Shown piece after piece: positions 33,301 through 43,913 of a stretch of DNA of 64,000 nucleotides. Position 1 is the stretch's first letter; each line of letters begins with the position of its first letter. Under the pieces are notes generated by a model. It was not told the DNA's origin and searched no databases. It was given only the letters and a program-made list of their open reading frames with translations. This stretch comes from Molanna angustata. Lineage: Eukaryota; Arthropoda; Insecta; Trichoptera; Molannidae. Position numbers and translations under genes: made by a program. The stretch spans positions 12,956,253 to 13,020,252 of the forward strand of contig OY754973.1 in NCBI GenBank assembly GCA_963576475.1, read 5' to 3'.

Positions 33301-35533
33301 GAGTCAAAGATATTTTTTAACAGATTTTTAATTATCTCAATAGAGACGAAGATGGAATATTTACTGTAGGAGAACCGGGAAATCAAGGCACCTACAGGGC
33401 TTACGACCTGTCATCGGCTGGTTTACGTGATCACTTTATGCGCTTGCGCAACGTTCACCAATTATGCCTTTTTAATGAGATCCCTATCAATTCAATTTTG
33501 AAAGTTCTATATATTGTAATACTGAAATTCTTTTCGCTTGAAAATAAGCAATTTTTACTACAGCCAATTTTTAATTTTTACAATTTTTATGTGTGAAATT
33601 ATGAAAAACATTCTTATTATTTTTATTTAATAGATGGCGTTACAGCAAAAATGTGCCTTGATTTCCCAGTTCTCCTACAGTTAATATTCCAACTTCGTCT
33701 CTATTGAGATAATTAAAAATCTGTTAAAAAAATGACATATATGACATATTTTTTTAAAACATTAAAAACAGCACAAACATCTAACGGCTGATATGATAAC
33801 TGACCACATTTTAATTAAGTAATTGAAATATGATACAGCTTAAAATACAACAATCTCACCTCAAATGAGGAAATATGGCCTTCCATTGATTACATTCCTC
33901 AATTAAACTAGGCTGTGTTACTTTTGGTCCCTCTTCATCGTACAAAGTTCTCTGAATTTTGTCCCATTCATCTGTCACCAATCTAGTACTCTCAGCATCA
34001 GCCCAGGAAAACATTGAACTAGCACTGCTGTCACTTCCCTCCAACTCGATGCAATCTGGTGAATCTGAAAATAAAATCAATATTGCATTTAAATCAAATA
34101 ATATTTTGGAAGAAGGCAAAAGAAACCCAAATTCACTAATGTAAAAATTTACATAATTGATATTTTATCATCGGTATAAATTAAACATATAAAACTCAAT
34201 CTTAAAATAATTTATCGTTTGAATTTGTCAAATCAAGAAAATCACTATTCAATTTCAAATCATCTTTAATGAAATAAATCAATTTATTAAACTCCTTGCA
34301 CCATTTAAAAGTGGTGAATTTATTCAACAAACCAGTGTTTCCAGACCGAAGAAACAATTATTTGACAATGGAATTTTTTTTGTAATTTTTTTTGGCTGGA
34401 AAATAATCCAGTATCCCAGCACAACTTGCTTCTAATTCAAATGTAACAAATTTTACAAAAAATAACAAATTCAATAATACAATTTTAATTTTTATATATA
34501 TACTGTTACGCCTGAAAAAAAAATGTTGCCGAAAAACAATGCTTTTTAACTATCGCCGTGGAACAACATTCCTGGAAAACAACTTGCGTTGAGGTGTGCG
34601 AGCAACAAGGTTTGCAGTCGGAGCTCGCTTTCTAGGCACTCAATGTTTGTGGTAGAAAGAGATCTTGTCATTCAACTTTGATGGGAAACGGACAGTTTGT
34701 TGTGACGCCGTCATCTGTTGAAATGTGCTCCCGATGATGGCCATATTTTCGAAGACACAGGAGGTCTGTGTGACAGGACACATCATACACATGGACACTG
34801 CCAGGATGGACTTTCCGCATCGTCTGGAGCATTTGTTCGCCTCCGGTGAGGCTCCCAGCTGTCCCTGAGGTGAAGGATGCGCCTTCATGACGGTGTGGAG
34901 GATGATCACGCAGGAAGTGTCACCTTCATTTGTCTCCTTTTCTTCCTCGCGTTGGCTTTGATGTTTTCTCATGGTAGGAGAGAGGTTTCATCAATACTTA
35001 CAGAACTTTAATTAAATAATAATAAAGACTTCCTTGCACCCGGCGCAAGTGGCGAGTTTATTGCCATATGGCAATTTCTTCCAATCAACTAATTTTTCTA
35101 GCTATAGAAGCAATATCTGGGTGAGAAATGATTATAAATCAATTTCTCCTTTGTTGGGGATCGAACCCAGGACACCCTTTCAGAAGCCAAACGGCTTAAC
35201 AACTGTGCCACGGCGGTCGGAAAAATTAAAGACAATGTTAGAAATTTACAAGATAAAATAAAAATAACCTGTTCCAGTATCACTGAGGGATGGCCAGTCT
35301 GTAGTTTGAAATATATGAGGAAACCTTTGAGATTGTGCACTTGATGCGATTGAATTGTAGCTGAATTTTCCATAATTTCTGATAATCGGCTGATCTTCTG
35401 CATCATATGACTCCTCTGCGTATATTTTTATATTTAATTTAGAGGGAGATTCTTGAATAACTTCAGGAAGATTTATAATTCCAGGTGCCTTAATTTTTTC
35501 TTGTAAAACAATGTTTCTATAACGTCCTGACAT
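30318..35533 (-). CDS. FAM149-family protein (DUF3719), three coding exons
   Basis: Exons on the minus strand are 35533-35269, 34064-33860 and 31269-30318. All junctions are GT..AG and in frame (265+205+952 nt = 473 aa). The DUF3719 core spans about residues 105-160: SWADAESTRLVTDEWDKIQR, TLYDEEGP, LIEECNQWKAIFPHLR, then VVGHG across the last junction. EW..I...LY.E.......L..EC..W...FPHLR.(V/L)G is the FAM149 signature. The long last exon is Ser/Lys-rich, with short conserved-looking pieces (SLIEKIDSFLHITP, LPPIQSDE). Vertebrate FAM149B1 is needed for normal primary cilia, so a ciliary role is plausible but inferred. The ATG at 35533 follows a TTTCTGCAG that may be an acceptor, so an untranslated first exon is likely. 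The introns host MITEs and a SINE. Confidence 0.85.
31619..32091 (-). mobile_element. hAT element remnant in FAM149 intron 2
   Basis: It starts CAGGGGTGGCCGAC and ends GTTGGCCACCCCTG. The flanks are GTATAGAG at 31611-31618 and 32092-32099 (8-bp hAT duplication). Inside, on the minus strand at about 31855-31995, a decayed hAT dimerisation domain is visible: FGSTYLCQSAFSYLKQTKNK then HRSRLTDAHTLDS. Confidence 0.9.
32505..33193. mobile_element. TA-flanked MITE with repeated internal motif
   Basis: Terminal inverted repeats start TCGCGGGCGTCAAACCAGAA and end with the near-complement (CTTCTGGCTTGATGCCTGCGA region). TA lies on both sides (32503-32504, 33194-33195). The motif GCCAGAAGGGCGTA or a close variant recurs at 32518, 32685, 32787 and 32984 and inverted at 33167-33180. 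No coding. Confidence 0.75.
33313..33732. mobile_element. MITE with about 80-bp inverted arms
   Basis: Arms 33313-33391 and 33653-33732 are near-perfect reverse complements (outer AACAGATTTTTAATTATCTC; inner TGTAGGAGAAC). Just outside the left arm lies CCCTGTCGGGAGTCAAAGAT, which is tandemly amplified at 56937-57086. Target duplication not clear. Confidence 0.75.
34502..34975 (+). repeat. GC-rich LTR-like repeat, short copy
   Basis: It begins TGTTACGCCTG, then GTTGCCGAAAAACAATGC. It is homologous, in the opposite orientation, to 42060-43300 with several internal deletions; shared blocks are CGCCTCCGGTGAGGCTCCCA and CATTTGTCTCCTTTTCTTCC. It lies in FAM149 intron 1. Confidence 0.7.
35013..35223 (-). 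mobile_element. tRNA-derived SINE with LINE-type 3' tail
   Basis: Read right to left, the head at 35220-35150 carries box A (TGGCACAGTTGTTAAG) and box B (GGTTCGATCCC), with a tRNA-like layout. The body then runs into GGAAGAAATTGCCATATGGC, whose 16-bp palindrome ATTGCCATATGGCAAT is shared with the LINE end at 27310-27720, and ends in an (ATT)n tail. AATTAAA on both sides (35010-35016, 35224-35230) may be the target duplication. It is not a functional tRNA gene. Confidence 0.75.
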
Positions 35534-35879
35534 TATTCTGCAGAAACTTACATGGCACAAATTATTTTTATGATTTTTAAAAAAAAAATTAAATAAACAC
35601 CATTTCGACCCAATTACTAAATATTAATTTGTCTTTAAATTGTCTTTACAATCGGGAACATAGAAAAGAGAACTTAATCGGGAAACAACCGTACTTGTGC
35701 ACAAAACTGACAATCACAGAACCAGTGTGACCGTTTTCCAAACTGCCGAAAATACCGCACTTGTGGCGAAAATATACTAAACCCAATGTGAAAAAATACC
35801 AAAAAAAATACTAATTTTTTTAACGATATTTGGGAACATATTAAGAAAACACGCAAATATTTATAGTATAATTGTTACG

Positions 35880-36240
35880 TATATAACAAGGAAGAGCGTG
35901 GAAAACGAGTTAAACACCGGATAAACAAAATTATATGGCTGGGGAGAAAGAATGTGTCGCGAGTAAGAAATGGAATCATATGAAATTCGGTTAGGTATAT
36001 GTACAGAATAATAATGATCATCTTTAAAGAAAAGTCAAATTAAACACATTCTCTTGCTGAAATTAAAAAATAATCGGCTGTCATGTACCTGAAAATCCAA
36101 ATATTATATTCAAGGCAAAAATAATATATAATTAAAATATCTTATAAATCTGAGCTGCTCCCGTACTGGAGCTGTTTATTAAATACTTAGCACTGTCACT
36201 TAATTACTTTCGAAAAAAAATTTAATCGCCCCGTAGATAA
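35880..36240 (-). repeat. LTR-like repeat fragment, copy 1
   Basis: It shares blocks with 43290-43571 plus 48194-48300, for example AATAATCGGCTGTCATGTAC versus CATAATCGGCTGCGATGTGC, and the GAGCTGCTCCCGTA stretch at the site where a Copia element sits in the other copy. Family unknown. Confidence 0.5.
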
Positions 36241-38220
36241 TATATAAAAAAACTTAATTTTTCCTACAATATGATTAACAAAAGATTGAGATTACTTAAA
36301 GTTAAGATGGTGCATATGAAAGAAAATTTATTATGAAATTCATTTCTGTTTCAGGACAATATTTTTGTTCGTATTTTTGCTTCATAACAATTATTAACTC
36401 CACCAAAACACAAAATGTCGACAAACTTTGTTCAATGTAGACAACACGTGTAATTTTACAGAAGTTATTTAATGTTCGATACTTTTTAGTATTTTTTAGA
36501 ATAATGTGATTTCAGAAATTCATCAAATTTTGCTAATTAAAAACTCAACAAATGAAAAATGTAATTCAAAAGATCTCACCACCACCATGTCCATCAATGA
36601 TTAAGTACCTAATAGAAGTAAATAGCGATAAAATTATCATAAAGAAAAAAGTTAATGCAGACAGAATATTAAAAAAATACCAAAAATGATATTTAATTTT
36701 TCAAAAATCACAAACGTATAAATTATTTCTCAATACAGATATTTTTTTTAATATGGCAACCCACGTATTTCTAAGCACGGAAATAAGGATTATTATGGTA
36801 ACACTCAAAATGTTGACTAAAGTGTCTATTTATCAGCACGAATTCTAGTTTTGACAGCTGTCAGCTGGTTTTCGTATTGGTTCTTGGCTGGTCGATCAAG
36901 ATTTTATTTTATAAAACATTGTATGGCTATAATAAGCAATTAAAGTTCCGTTTAGATGATTAAATTTCTAGATTTGTGAGGTATAACTATATTTTTGTAT
37001 TGTGTTGTAGGAAAACTGTTGACAAATAAGGAGACCTCTCGTCAAAACCCAAGGGGCCGCCCTTACGTAAAATTCCATACAAAAACCAAATACCTAAATG
37101 CAATCAACTTCTTAGCCTATGGAAGTTAGTCACAAGTTACAGTTATGACAATATAAAGACAAAAATAAGTACTTTTTTTTATCTCGTGGCAATATTATTT
37201 TAATGGCAACGTTGAAGTTAGAAAATGATCCACGAATTAGAGATGGTCAAATATTATTTTAAAATTGAATATTTTTCAATTTATAATTACGATAATTGAA
37301 CAAAAGCATTTTATAATAAAATATTATTTTCTGCAAAAATGTCATATATATTTTACTTTGGTTATGAAAAAATAAGGATCACTCATTAAAAACAAAAAAA
37401 ATAAGTGTTATTATTTGTAGTGCTTATATATATATGGTTGGATAATTTATATAGCGCCGTTTTCGTGAAAACTCACCTCAAGGGCTTAATTTTTATTAAT
37501 ATCATTATTAAATCGGCCAGCGCCGTAAAAAAATATTAGAAAAATATTTACAAAGATCATTACAAAATTGGAGATTCTCCCTAAAAATAATGAAACCTTG
37601 TGCTTCGTGGAGGAGTTCAGGAGTTTAAATAATTTACAGGAAAGGGATTGAATTAAAAAATGCTTAATTCATAAATAGTTTATTTAGTTTCAGTGCCGGC
37701 AATCCGACGTTTATTGTTCAAAAACAAAAACATTATAACAATAAAATTATTCGTTCCCCGTCTCACTAGGAAAACCTGTTCTGAGACGGGTCACTTACAA
37801 GATTTGACTATAGTATATATATTTATATATATAACTGTAGTTTTTTTAAACATATTTTTTTCAAAAATTATTAGTTTGTTTTAATAACTATATGAAAAAT
37901 ATAAATTTTTCTTGGGGAGTCCTGAATAGGAACATCATTTTCAGAAATATGAACTGGATTTGATGACGAAAAACTAGGCACCGAAGGTTCACTAAAGATG
38001 GACAAAGTTGTTTGAAAAAAAAGAGATAGTGTTTAACATAACGTCCACAAAAATATTTTTATTTACGCATCTAAAAATAATATTTAAACAAGTAATATTG
38101 GTAAGGATTTCTAATATAATGTAGGTAAGTATAATATATAAAATTTACAAAAAAAGTACAAAATATAATAAATAATTAATATAAATAAACACAAAATATA
38201 TGAGATATAATATAGTACTA
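36241..38220. other. Gene-free AT-rich stretch
   Basis: No open frame above noise. The stretch near 36848-36870 (TTTGACAGCTGTCAGCTGG) is a short palindrome. The palindromic pair CCCGTCTCACTAGG / CTGAGACGGG lies near 37755-37790. No gene supported. Confidence 0.5.
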
Positions 38221-39146
38221 TCAACGCACTTCAGGACAAACAGTATTTAATTGGGAGAAAATTGAAGGAACAGCATTTGGTTTTATTCTTCTTCGATAAC
38301 CACTACATTCAATTCCATCATCTCTGAAATGCTTCGAACAAAGGACACAGCCTGAAGATGGTTGCCCATTTGGTCCACGATTGACGGCGGCAATCCATAA
38401 AGCTCTTAAAGCGGGATTTTTTGAAAATCTGTAAAAAAAATATGTCTATTTATATCACAAAAGAAATATGAAATAAATAAATGAAATATTATATACAGTA
38501 TTCTGTATGTTTGTTAAATTAATAAATTGCATATAAGTATTGTATTTAAATCATATAAAATCGCGTTTCATAAGAAATATAAATAAATAACGCCAGGAAC
38601 TAATAGATACCGCAAGTTGACTGAATTTATAAAAAACTATTAAAAGATATGGTAAAAATAAATATAGATTGGAAATGTTATGCACATCACTACGGCCTTC
38701 AAAAAAAATATGGCGGAATCTAGTGACATATGATGTGATTTTTGTGCTCTATCTTCTTAAATCATAAATAAAATATTTGGGGATTATATAAAACGTTATA
38801 AATATGAGACATAAGATTGAAAAGCATTAACAGTGAATGGAAATTATATTTTTTTCTCAAATTGTGTCAAATACAACATTATTATAAAAAGTAATGGCTG
38901 CCGCGACCATTTACAAAACCAAACAAATAAAACCATTTTACTATTTTATTAAACTATCACAAACAATTATACTGTTCGTAATATTAAATCATTATGAATG
39001 ATTCATGTAAACAAATAATAACTACACAACTTATAATAATAGGTATATTACGTTTTAATTTTTTAGGTTAGTTTCGATACTTACTTGTGAAAAGATATTC
39101 CACCTCTACTCCTACATTTTGCCACACAACAATGCCTGTTCGACAT
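38221..39146 (-). CDS. Small THAP-domain protein, two exons
   Basis: Exon 1 is 39146-39085 (ATG to CACAA, donor GTAAGT). Exon 2 is 38428-38221 (acceptor TTTTTTTTACAG, stop TGA). The joined frame is 270 nt, 89 aa, and is almost entirely one THAP zinc finger. The C2CH ligands are CCVAKC near residues 6-11 and CVLCSKHF near 48-55. The invariant Trp lies in LRALWIAAVNR and the closing AVPxIF motif is KPNAVPSIF. THAP proteins bind DNA sequence-specifically. With no coiled coil or transposase behind it, this could be a regulator, an inhibitor, or a truncated relative of P-element-type THAP transposases. Both halves are too short to be found as long open frames. Splicing is inferred from signals and domain continuity. 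Confidence 0.85.
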
Positions 39147-39904
39147 TTTAATTTCGATAAATCAAAAATTAGTATATTTTTGGGATCAAAAATGGTCACA
39201 AATAAAAAAGATGGTTGCGAAATTTTTGTGTGTTTTGTTTACGAAACGATATCGTGCTGTATCGTAAGAGAATGTGACTGAAGTTTGCGCCAGTTTGCAC
39301 AGCATACGTCATTCGTTGCTGACAACTTTACAGATAAAAAATAAGCTATGAATTTGATTGCACTTTTCATGTACAAAGGCGTCTCCATCCTATTATACCC
39401 CCATGTCAAAACCTAACTTGTTTTGATTGTCAATTTGTGAACATTGTTTTTAAAAATTGAATACGCCCATGGCAGTTCTGGTATTTGCCATAATGACCAA
39501 TATCAGCGACCGCTCATCTGTCCTACTCACAGAAATATTCCGTCTCAAACGAATATACAATTTGATAATGCGTAATACATATTTACAAATGAATTGTATT
39601 CCTGTTTTTATTCCTTGGTGCAGATTTGTATACACTCTGAACAAAATTCCATTTTCCTAAATTAATAACAAAGACTATATAGGTACTTTTGATGTACATA
39701 TGCCAGTCGAATGGTAAATTTGACATATTTGAAGTTTCAGAAACGAGTTCGTATCAATGCTCTCCATAGATAGCTGTGTGGTAGACAGATAACTGTAATA
39801 TCCTTGGTAATATCTAAACATGAAAGGCTGATCAAATTAAGATTATGATCAACAAAAAGAATTATTACAAACACCTATGTAATATAGGAATATGAGATGA
39901 AAAT
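39147..39904. other. Upstream region of the THAP gene, nothing else seen
   Basis: It probably includes the THAP promoter. No repeat or coding feature that I can support; small open frames of 60-67 codons at 39450-39660 overlap on both strands and look random. Confidence 0.45.
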
Positions 39905-40215
39905 ATCACCTTCTTCTTTTTTTAACTGACCGTACGGTCTGAAATACAGAAAGTATGCTTCCTGAGATGATGAAATCCAACTGTTCTTCCATTTCTTAGG
40001 TGGTTTTCCAGGTGGAGGATGTCCAAATAGAATCTTCTATGTTACACATTTTTCATATATCCACGTTATGAACACAATCTCGAAGGGTTGTTCCAGCGAC
40101 AGATCTCAAGACCTTTATTTCTGATGTTTTAAGAAGTGCTTTGGCCCGAACAGTGCCAACCAGTGGTTCTACAGAAGAGTCATGATCAGTCGAATGCATG
40201 TCTTATATATTCTAA
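39905..40215 (-). pseudogene. LINE ORF2 C-terminal fragment
   Basis: Read right to left through frameshifts: RIYKTCIRLIMT, TSEIKVLRS.AGTTLRD, then HPPPGKPPKKWKNSW. The order IYK..IRP.(L/M)TYG ... MKVLR.I.G.T..D ... RPxGRPxxRW is the usual post-RT C-terminus of insect LINEs. Confidence 0.6.
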
Positions 40216-40493
40216 CCTTACCGTCAATGTTACGACAAATGTTGGATTTTCCAAACCAATTGCCTATGACACCCTAATACAGCGCATGCTTTGTTCACCA
40301 TATAAATCATGTTCCATATCTTTTGAAAATCTGGCCCAATATTCTTTATTTTATTTATTAATTAACAATAAAACCAAGTTTTTTTTACAAAATAAAGGTA
40401 TAAATTATACACGAAAGGTAATACTTATAACAAGTAAACTAATAATAGATTTACACTTGAAAAGTAATGCATAAAAATATGTATAAGCATAAA

Positions 40494-40672
40494 GCCCCCA
40501 AGTCAAATTGAAAACGCTGTTCGTTTTCGCCAAGCGCTAATTTTTTTTGTATGGGATTTGACGTTTGTTGTAGAAATTTTTTCTACAATAACAAACAACA
40601 AACGTCAAATCCCATACAAAAAAAATTAGCGCTTGGCGAAAACGAACAGCGTTTTCAATTTGACTTGGGGGC
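40494..40672. mobile_element. Perfectly palindromic foldback MITE (179 bp)
   Basis: Arms of 78 bp (40494-40571 and 40595-40672) are exact reverse complements, starting GCCCCCAAGTCAAATTGAAA. The centre holds its own small hairpin GTAGAAATTTTTTCTAC. No convincing target duplication. A half-copy lies in the Helitron at 16078. Confidence 0.85.
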
Positions 40673-41117
40673 AATGTACAAACCTTAGGTACAAACAATA
40701 ATTTTTAAAAAAATGGTGGTGTTTTGGGTTTTCAAATTTAGTACATTTCGTCATTTTTTATTTCATTAGTTTATAGCTATTTCCATTAAAATTGTTCAAC
40801 CAAGTACTAATTTGGTTATTATCGAATATTTTCTGGAAAATTTATCGAGTGCTGTCCACACTTTTTAATATGTGGCAACATTTCGTATTGCCGAATATCC
40901 ATTGCCAATCACAAAATATACCAAAAATTTCAATAATACTAAAAAAATACCAAACGTGTTCCAAAGAGGCGAAAAAATGCCAATTTAGTACTAAAAATAC
41001 TAAAAAAGGTCACACTGCACAGAACACAATAAGTACTGACAATTTTGATATTTTATTTTTCTTTTTATACTTTTCCCATAGATTTTTATAAATAATCATA
41101 GATTTTCATATAATATA
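40673..41117. other. Gene-free AT-rich stretch
   Basis: One 99-codon open frame on the plus strand (40792-41091) is low-complexity and Lys/Ser/Ile-rich without motifs; I do not support it as a gene. Confidence 0.45.
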
Positions 41118-41838
41118 CTAGATAGAGTACTCGGTGCAATAAGTGAGCGTATATCGCGCGTTTTGGGGTTCAAGGGCTGGTGAGGTCATGGGGAAATGTT
41201 CCTTGCCGTGGGGACATTTCTATAAAATACCATGTAATGCCAATTTGCAAATTTGCAAACCAACAGCAAGTCCTATTCCTTAGCGTCCACGAGAGGTCTT
41301 AGATCCCGCGAACCCTGGGCAATGTGTTCACTAATTAAGTGACATAGCAAATAAGGAGGGGGCGAGGGCGAGTTTTCAGCGCCCTAAAACTGAATGATAC
41401 GGATAAGGGAAGGAAAACCCTGACAGAAAACCAGGGCATGGTCTCATGCCTTAAAGTGGCGAACCTACCAGAGACCTTGAGAACGAAAGGTTAATCACCT
41501 CTCTTCTTGAAACCCATGATTACGAAACCAAAAGAAATTCTGGAGGAGGCCAAGGCTCACAGTGGGCTGTAGCGCCAATGATGATGATGATGATATCGCG
41601 CGTTTGACGATTTGGTTGGCAACATATTGCAGTTTTCCTTACATTTCAACACTTCCTATATAACTGTTCTCTAAATCTTAATGAACAAAGTGTTTTTTTC
41701 GACAAATAAATCCGAAAACAATTCATATAAGTCGTTATTCTCCATAGAAAAATGATGTGGTCTGCCAACCAAGTTGTCAAAAATCCCCTGGAAAAATGTC
41801 TCACTTCAATTCATACAAAATTTTCTAACTACATCTAG
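41118..41838. mobile_element. CTAGATG-type MITE, copy 1, split by an RTE derivative
   Basis: Ends are CTAGATAGAGTACTCGG and ...CTAACTACATCTAG. The left flank is TA; the right flank has mutated to TC. Its sequence without the insert (about 279 bp) is homologous in reverse to 59438-59700. The insert is at 41164-41592. Confidence 0.75.
41164..41592 (+). mobile_element. Internally deleted RTE derivative (429 bp) with 13-bp TSD
   Basis: ATATCGCGCGTTT flanks it at 41151-41163 and 41593-41605. The first 375 bp match the RTE 5' UTR at 7410-7780. At about 41536 the sequence jumps directly to the last coding codons of RTE ORF2 (TTCTGGAGGAGGCCAAGGC) and the (GAT)n tail. The endonuclease and RT are absent, so it must have been mobilised in trans. 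Confidence 0.88.
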
Positions 41839-42059
41839 TCTAATATGAAACATATGTATATAGAGTAAAAAATAAATAAATTGATATTTCCATAAGTATT
41901 GTGATCGATATATTCGATATATTTCCATGCATTTATATAAAAAAAGCCAATTATGGACGTTACGAATAAGAAAATTAAATTGTGAATGAAAGCACAAAAA
42001 AAACACAGCCGAAATATCACAGAAAAATAAGTTTTGTCACAATTTGACTGGATCGGGAA

Positions 42060-43300
42060 CAGCAGCGGCTGGGCAGGTGTCCTTAGGGCGGCAGGGTTCA
42101 AGAGTAACACTGCAGGCTGCGGCTCCAGGATGAGCACTACTCAATGACATCGGATTCCTTTCCAATGCAGAATACGCCACTCCACAGGACCGCGGAAGCA
42201 CATCCGCTGGGATGGTGCTGCGACGTCCATCGCTGGCACATCAGGACAGGTCTTTATGGATCGAGGGGCAGGGCCCGACCGATGTCTCGATGGTTTTGTT
42301 CTTTTCGATATGGTCCATGCACAACGAACGCCGAATGCGTTCGACGAGCGCGGCTCGTAGCAACACGACGCATGTCTTTGATGAGCCCTCTCTCCGACCA
42401 CGAGGAAACACCAAAGCCAATGTGAGGAAGAAAAGGAGACAAATGATGGTGACACTATGAAAATTCTTTTAGTTCGGCGCATTTATTCAAAATATCAGCA
42501 TTGTTCGTCCATGGCAATTAAATAATAAAAACAAACACAACAATAACAGAGTACAAATAACAAAACAAAACGAAGAACAACCCAACTCTCAAACACAACC
42601 GAGCACGAAGAGACTCCGACCAGAAGGTGCATCCCCAGGGTACAGCGACATCCCCTCTCCAGGCATGTCACTGTCTTCCACGTGGTGGTTGAAAGTCCGG
42701 CGGGGCCCAGCCTCTGCGTCAGGCTGGCAGGTCCTTCTCGTACTCGGCATAGTTTCCTCTTCTCTGCAAGGCAGTCACCCATGGCTGGCTCCGTGCCACA
42801 CGGCAACGCTATGAAAGCGCATCTCGACAGAGGTGGCAGGCCAGCTGGGAGCCTCACCGGAGGCGAACCGACTCCCCAGACGACACTGAAAGCCCCTCGT
42901 GGTCCAATCTGCGAGCCGCCGCGTTCCCTGCTGCGGTGGCCCAACACTGCGCCCTGCCTCCACGCCTCTGCCCTGTTGATGCCCTCATCTTGGCACCGTA
43001 GCACCGGCAGCGTCCATGCGCGTGACGTGTCCTGTCAAGCAGACCTCCTGCGCCGTCGAAAATATGGCCGCCATCGGGAGCACATGTCGACCGATGACGG
43101 CGTCATACCAAACCGTCTGTCTTCCACCAGAGTTGAATGCCAAGAGAGCGCATGCTATAGCGCGTGCTAGCTGCTAGCTGTAAGTTACGATGCTCGCCCG
43201 AGCGCTAGTATCTTTCCAGGAATGTTGCCGTGGAAAAAAAATTAAAAATATTGTTTTTCGGCAAAATTTATTCTCGGGCATGATATCTAGAGAAAGGCGG
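42060..43300 (-). repeat. GC-rich LTR-like repeat, long copy
   Basis: Base composition is far GC-richer than the flanks. Read right to left it starts near TGCCCGAGAATAAATTTTGC, contains GCCGAAAAACAATA, CGCCTCCGGTGAGGCTCCCA and an AATAAATGCGCC polyadenylation-like signal (42480-42491), and ends near 42060. Several overlapping open frames on both strands have no recognisable motif. It is homologous in reverse to 34502-34975. Probably an LTR of an unidentified retroelement. Confidence 0.55.
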
Positions 43301-43571
43301 AGAAGAGTACTTGTCCCAAGTTGGGACGCGAGATTGATATAAGGAGGCTGGGAAGAAATATATTGGTCCCATGTTGGGACGCGAAATTCATAACTAAAGA
43401 AGCTGAAAAGCATAATAAAAATAAACATTAAACTCTGCCCCTGAAAATAAAAATAAAATAAAACATAATCGGCTGCGATGTGCCTGAAAAGACAAATACA
43501 TACAAATACAGGCATGGTAAAATAATATATACATAACTGGAAAGATCTTACCAAACTGCTGCTCTCGTAAC
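43301..43571 (-). repeat. LTR-like repeat, copy 2 (part left of Copia)
   Basis: Two tandem blocks GTCCCAAGTTGGGACGCGAG and GTCCCATGTTGGGACGCGAA (about 43315 and 43365) resemble the complement of a Lys-tRNA primer site on the minus strand. It continues across the Copia insertion into 48199 onward. Confidence 0.45.
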
Positions 43572-43829
43572 TGTTGAAGTACCTACATTAATATTTAAAA
43601 ACTAAGTAGTATGTACACAGGTACCTTACATAGCAAGTTCCTACTTTATTATGTAATGTCTGATTTTGTGTATTCAAAATCAGAGTGAATCTTACTTTCC
43701 TTTGTTTTCTCTCTTATGAAAAATAATTCAAGAAACAATACTTATGTCAAATATTTTGTGTTACATACAAAAGTCTTAATTAAATATGTCTAAATGAATA
43801 AATGTATAATTACTCTGAATAAATCAACA
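43572..43829 (+). repeat. Copia 5' LTR
   Basis: 258 bp, TG...CA, flanked upstream by GTAAC. Confidence 0.95.
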
Positions 43830-43847
43830 GGTCATGGGCCCAGTCAC
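43830..43847 (+). promoter_or_regulatory. Copia primer binding site (internal iMet tRNA)
   Basis: GGTCATGGGCCCAGTC directly follows the LTR. It is complementary to the anticodon stem-loop of initiator tRNA-Met (core TGGGCCCAT), the half-tRNA primer used by Drosophila copia, rather than to a tRNA 3' end. Confidence 0.7.
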
Positions 43848-43913
43848 GTAGGACTGTAGCTTTTAGACCAATTTAGACTTTGTATTGAGTTTTTCATCCA
43901 TTAAAGTGTTTGA

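Noticed and set aside
40792..41091. 99-codon plus-strand frame
   Set aside because: Low complexity, no motif, no splice partners seen, in AT-rich spacer.
42141..43170. Several overlapping open frames on both strands in the GC-rich repeat
   Set aside because: High GC makes stops rare; the frames lack motifs and are not preserved in the homologous copy at 34502-34975.
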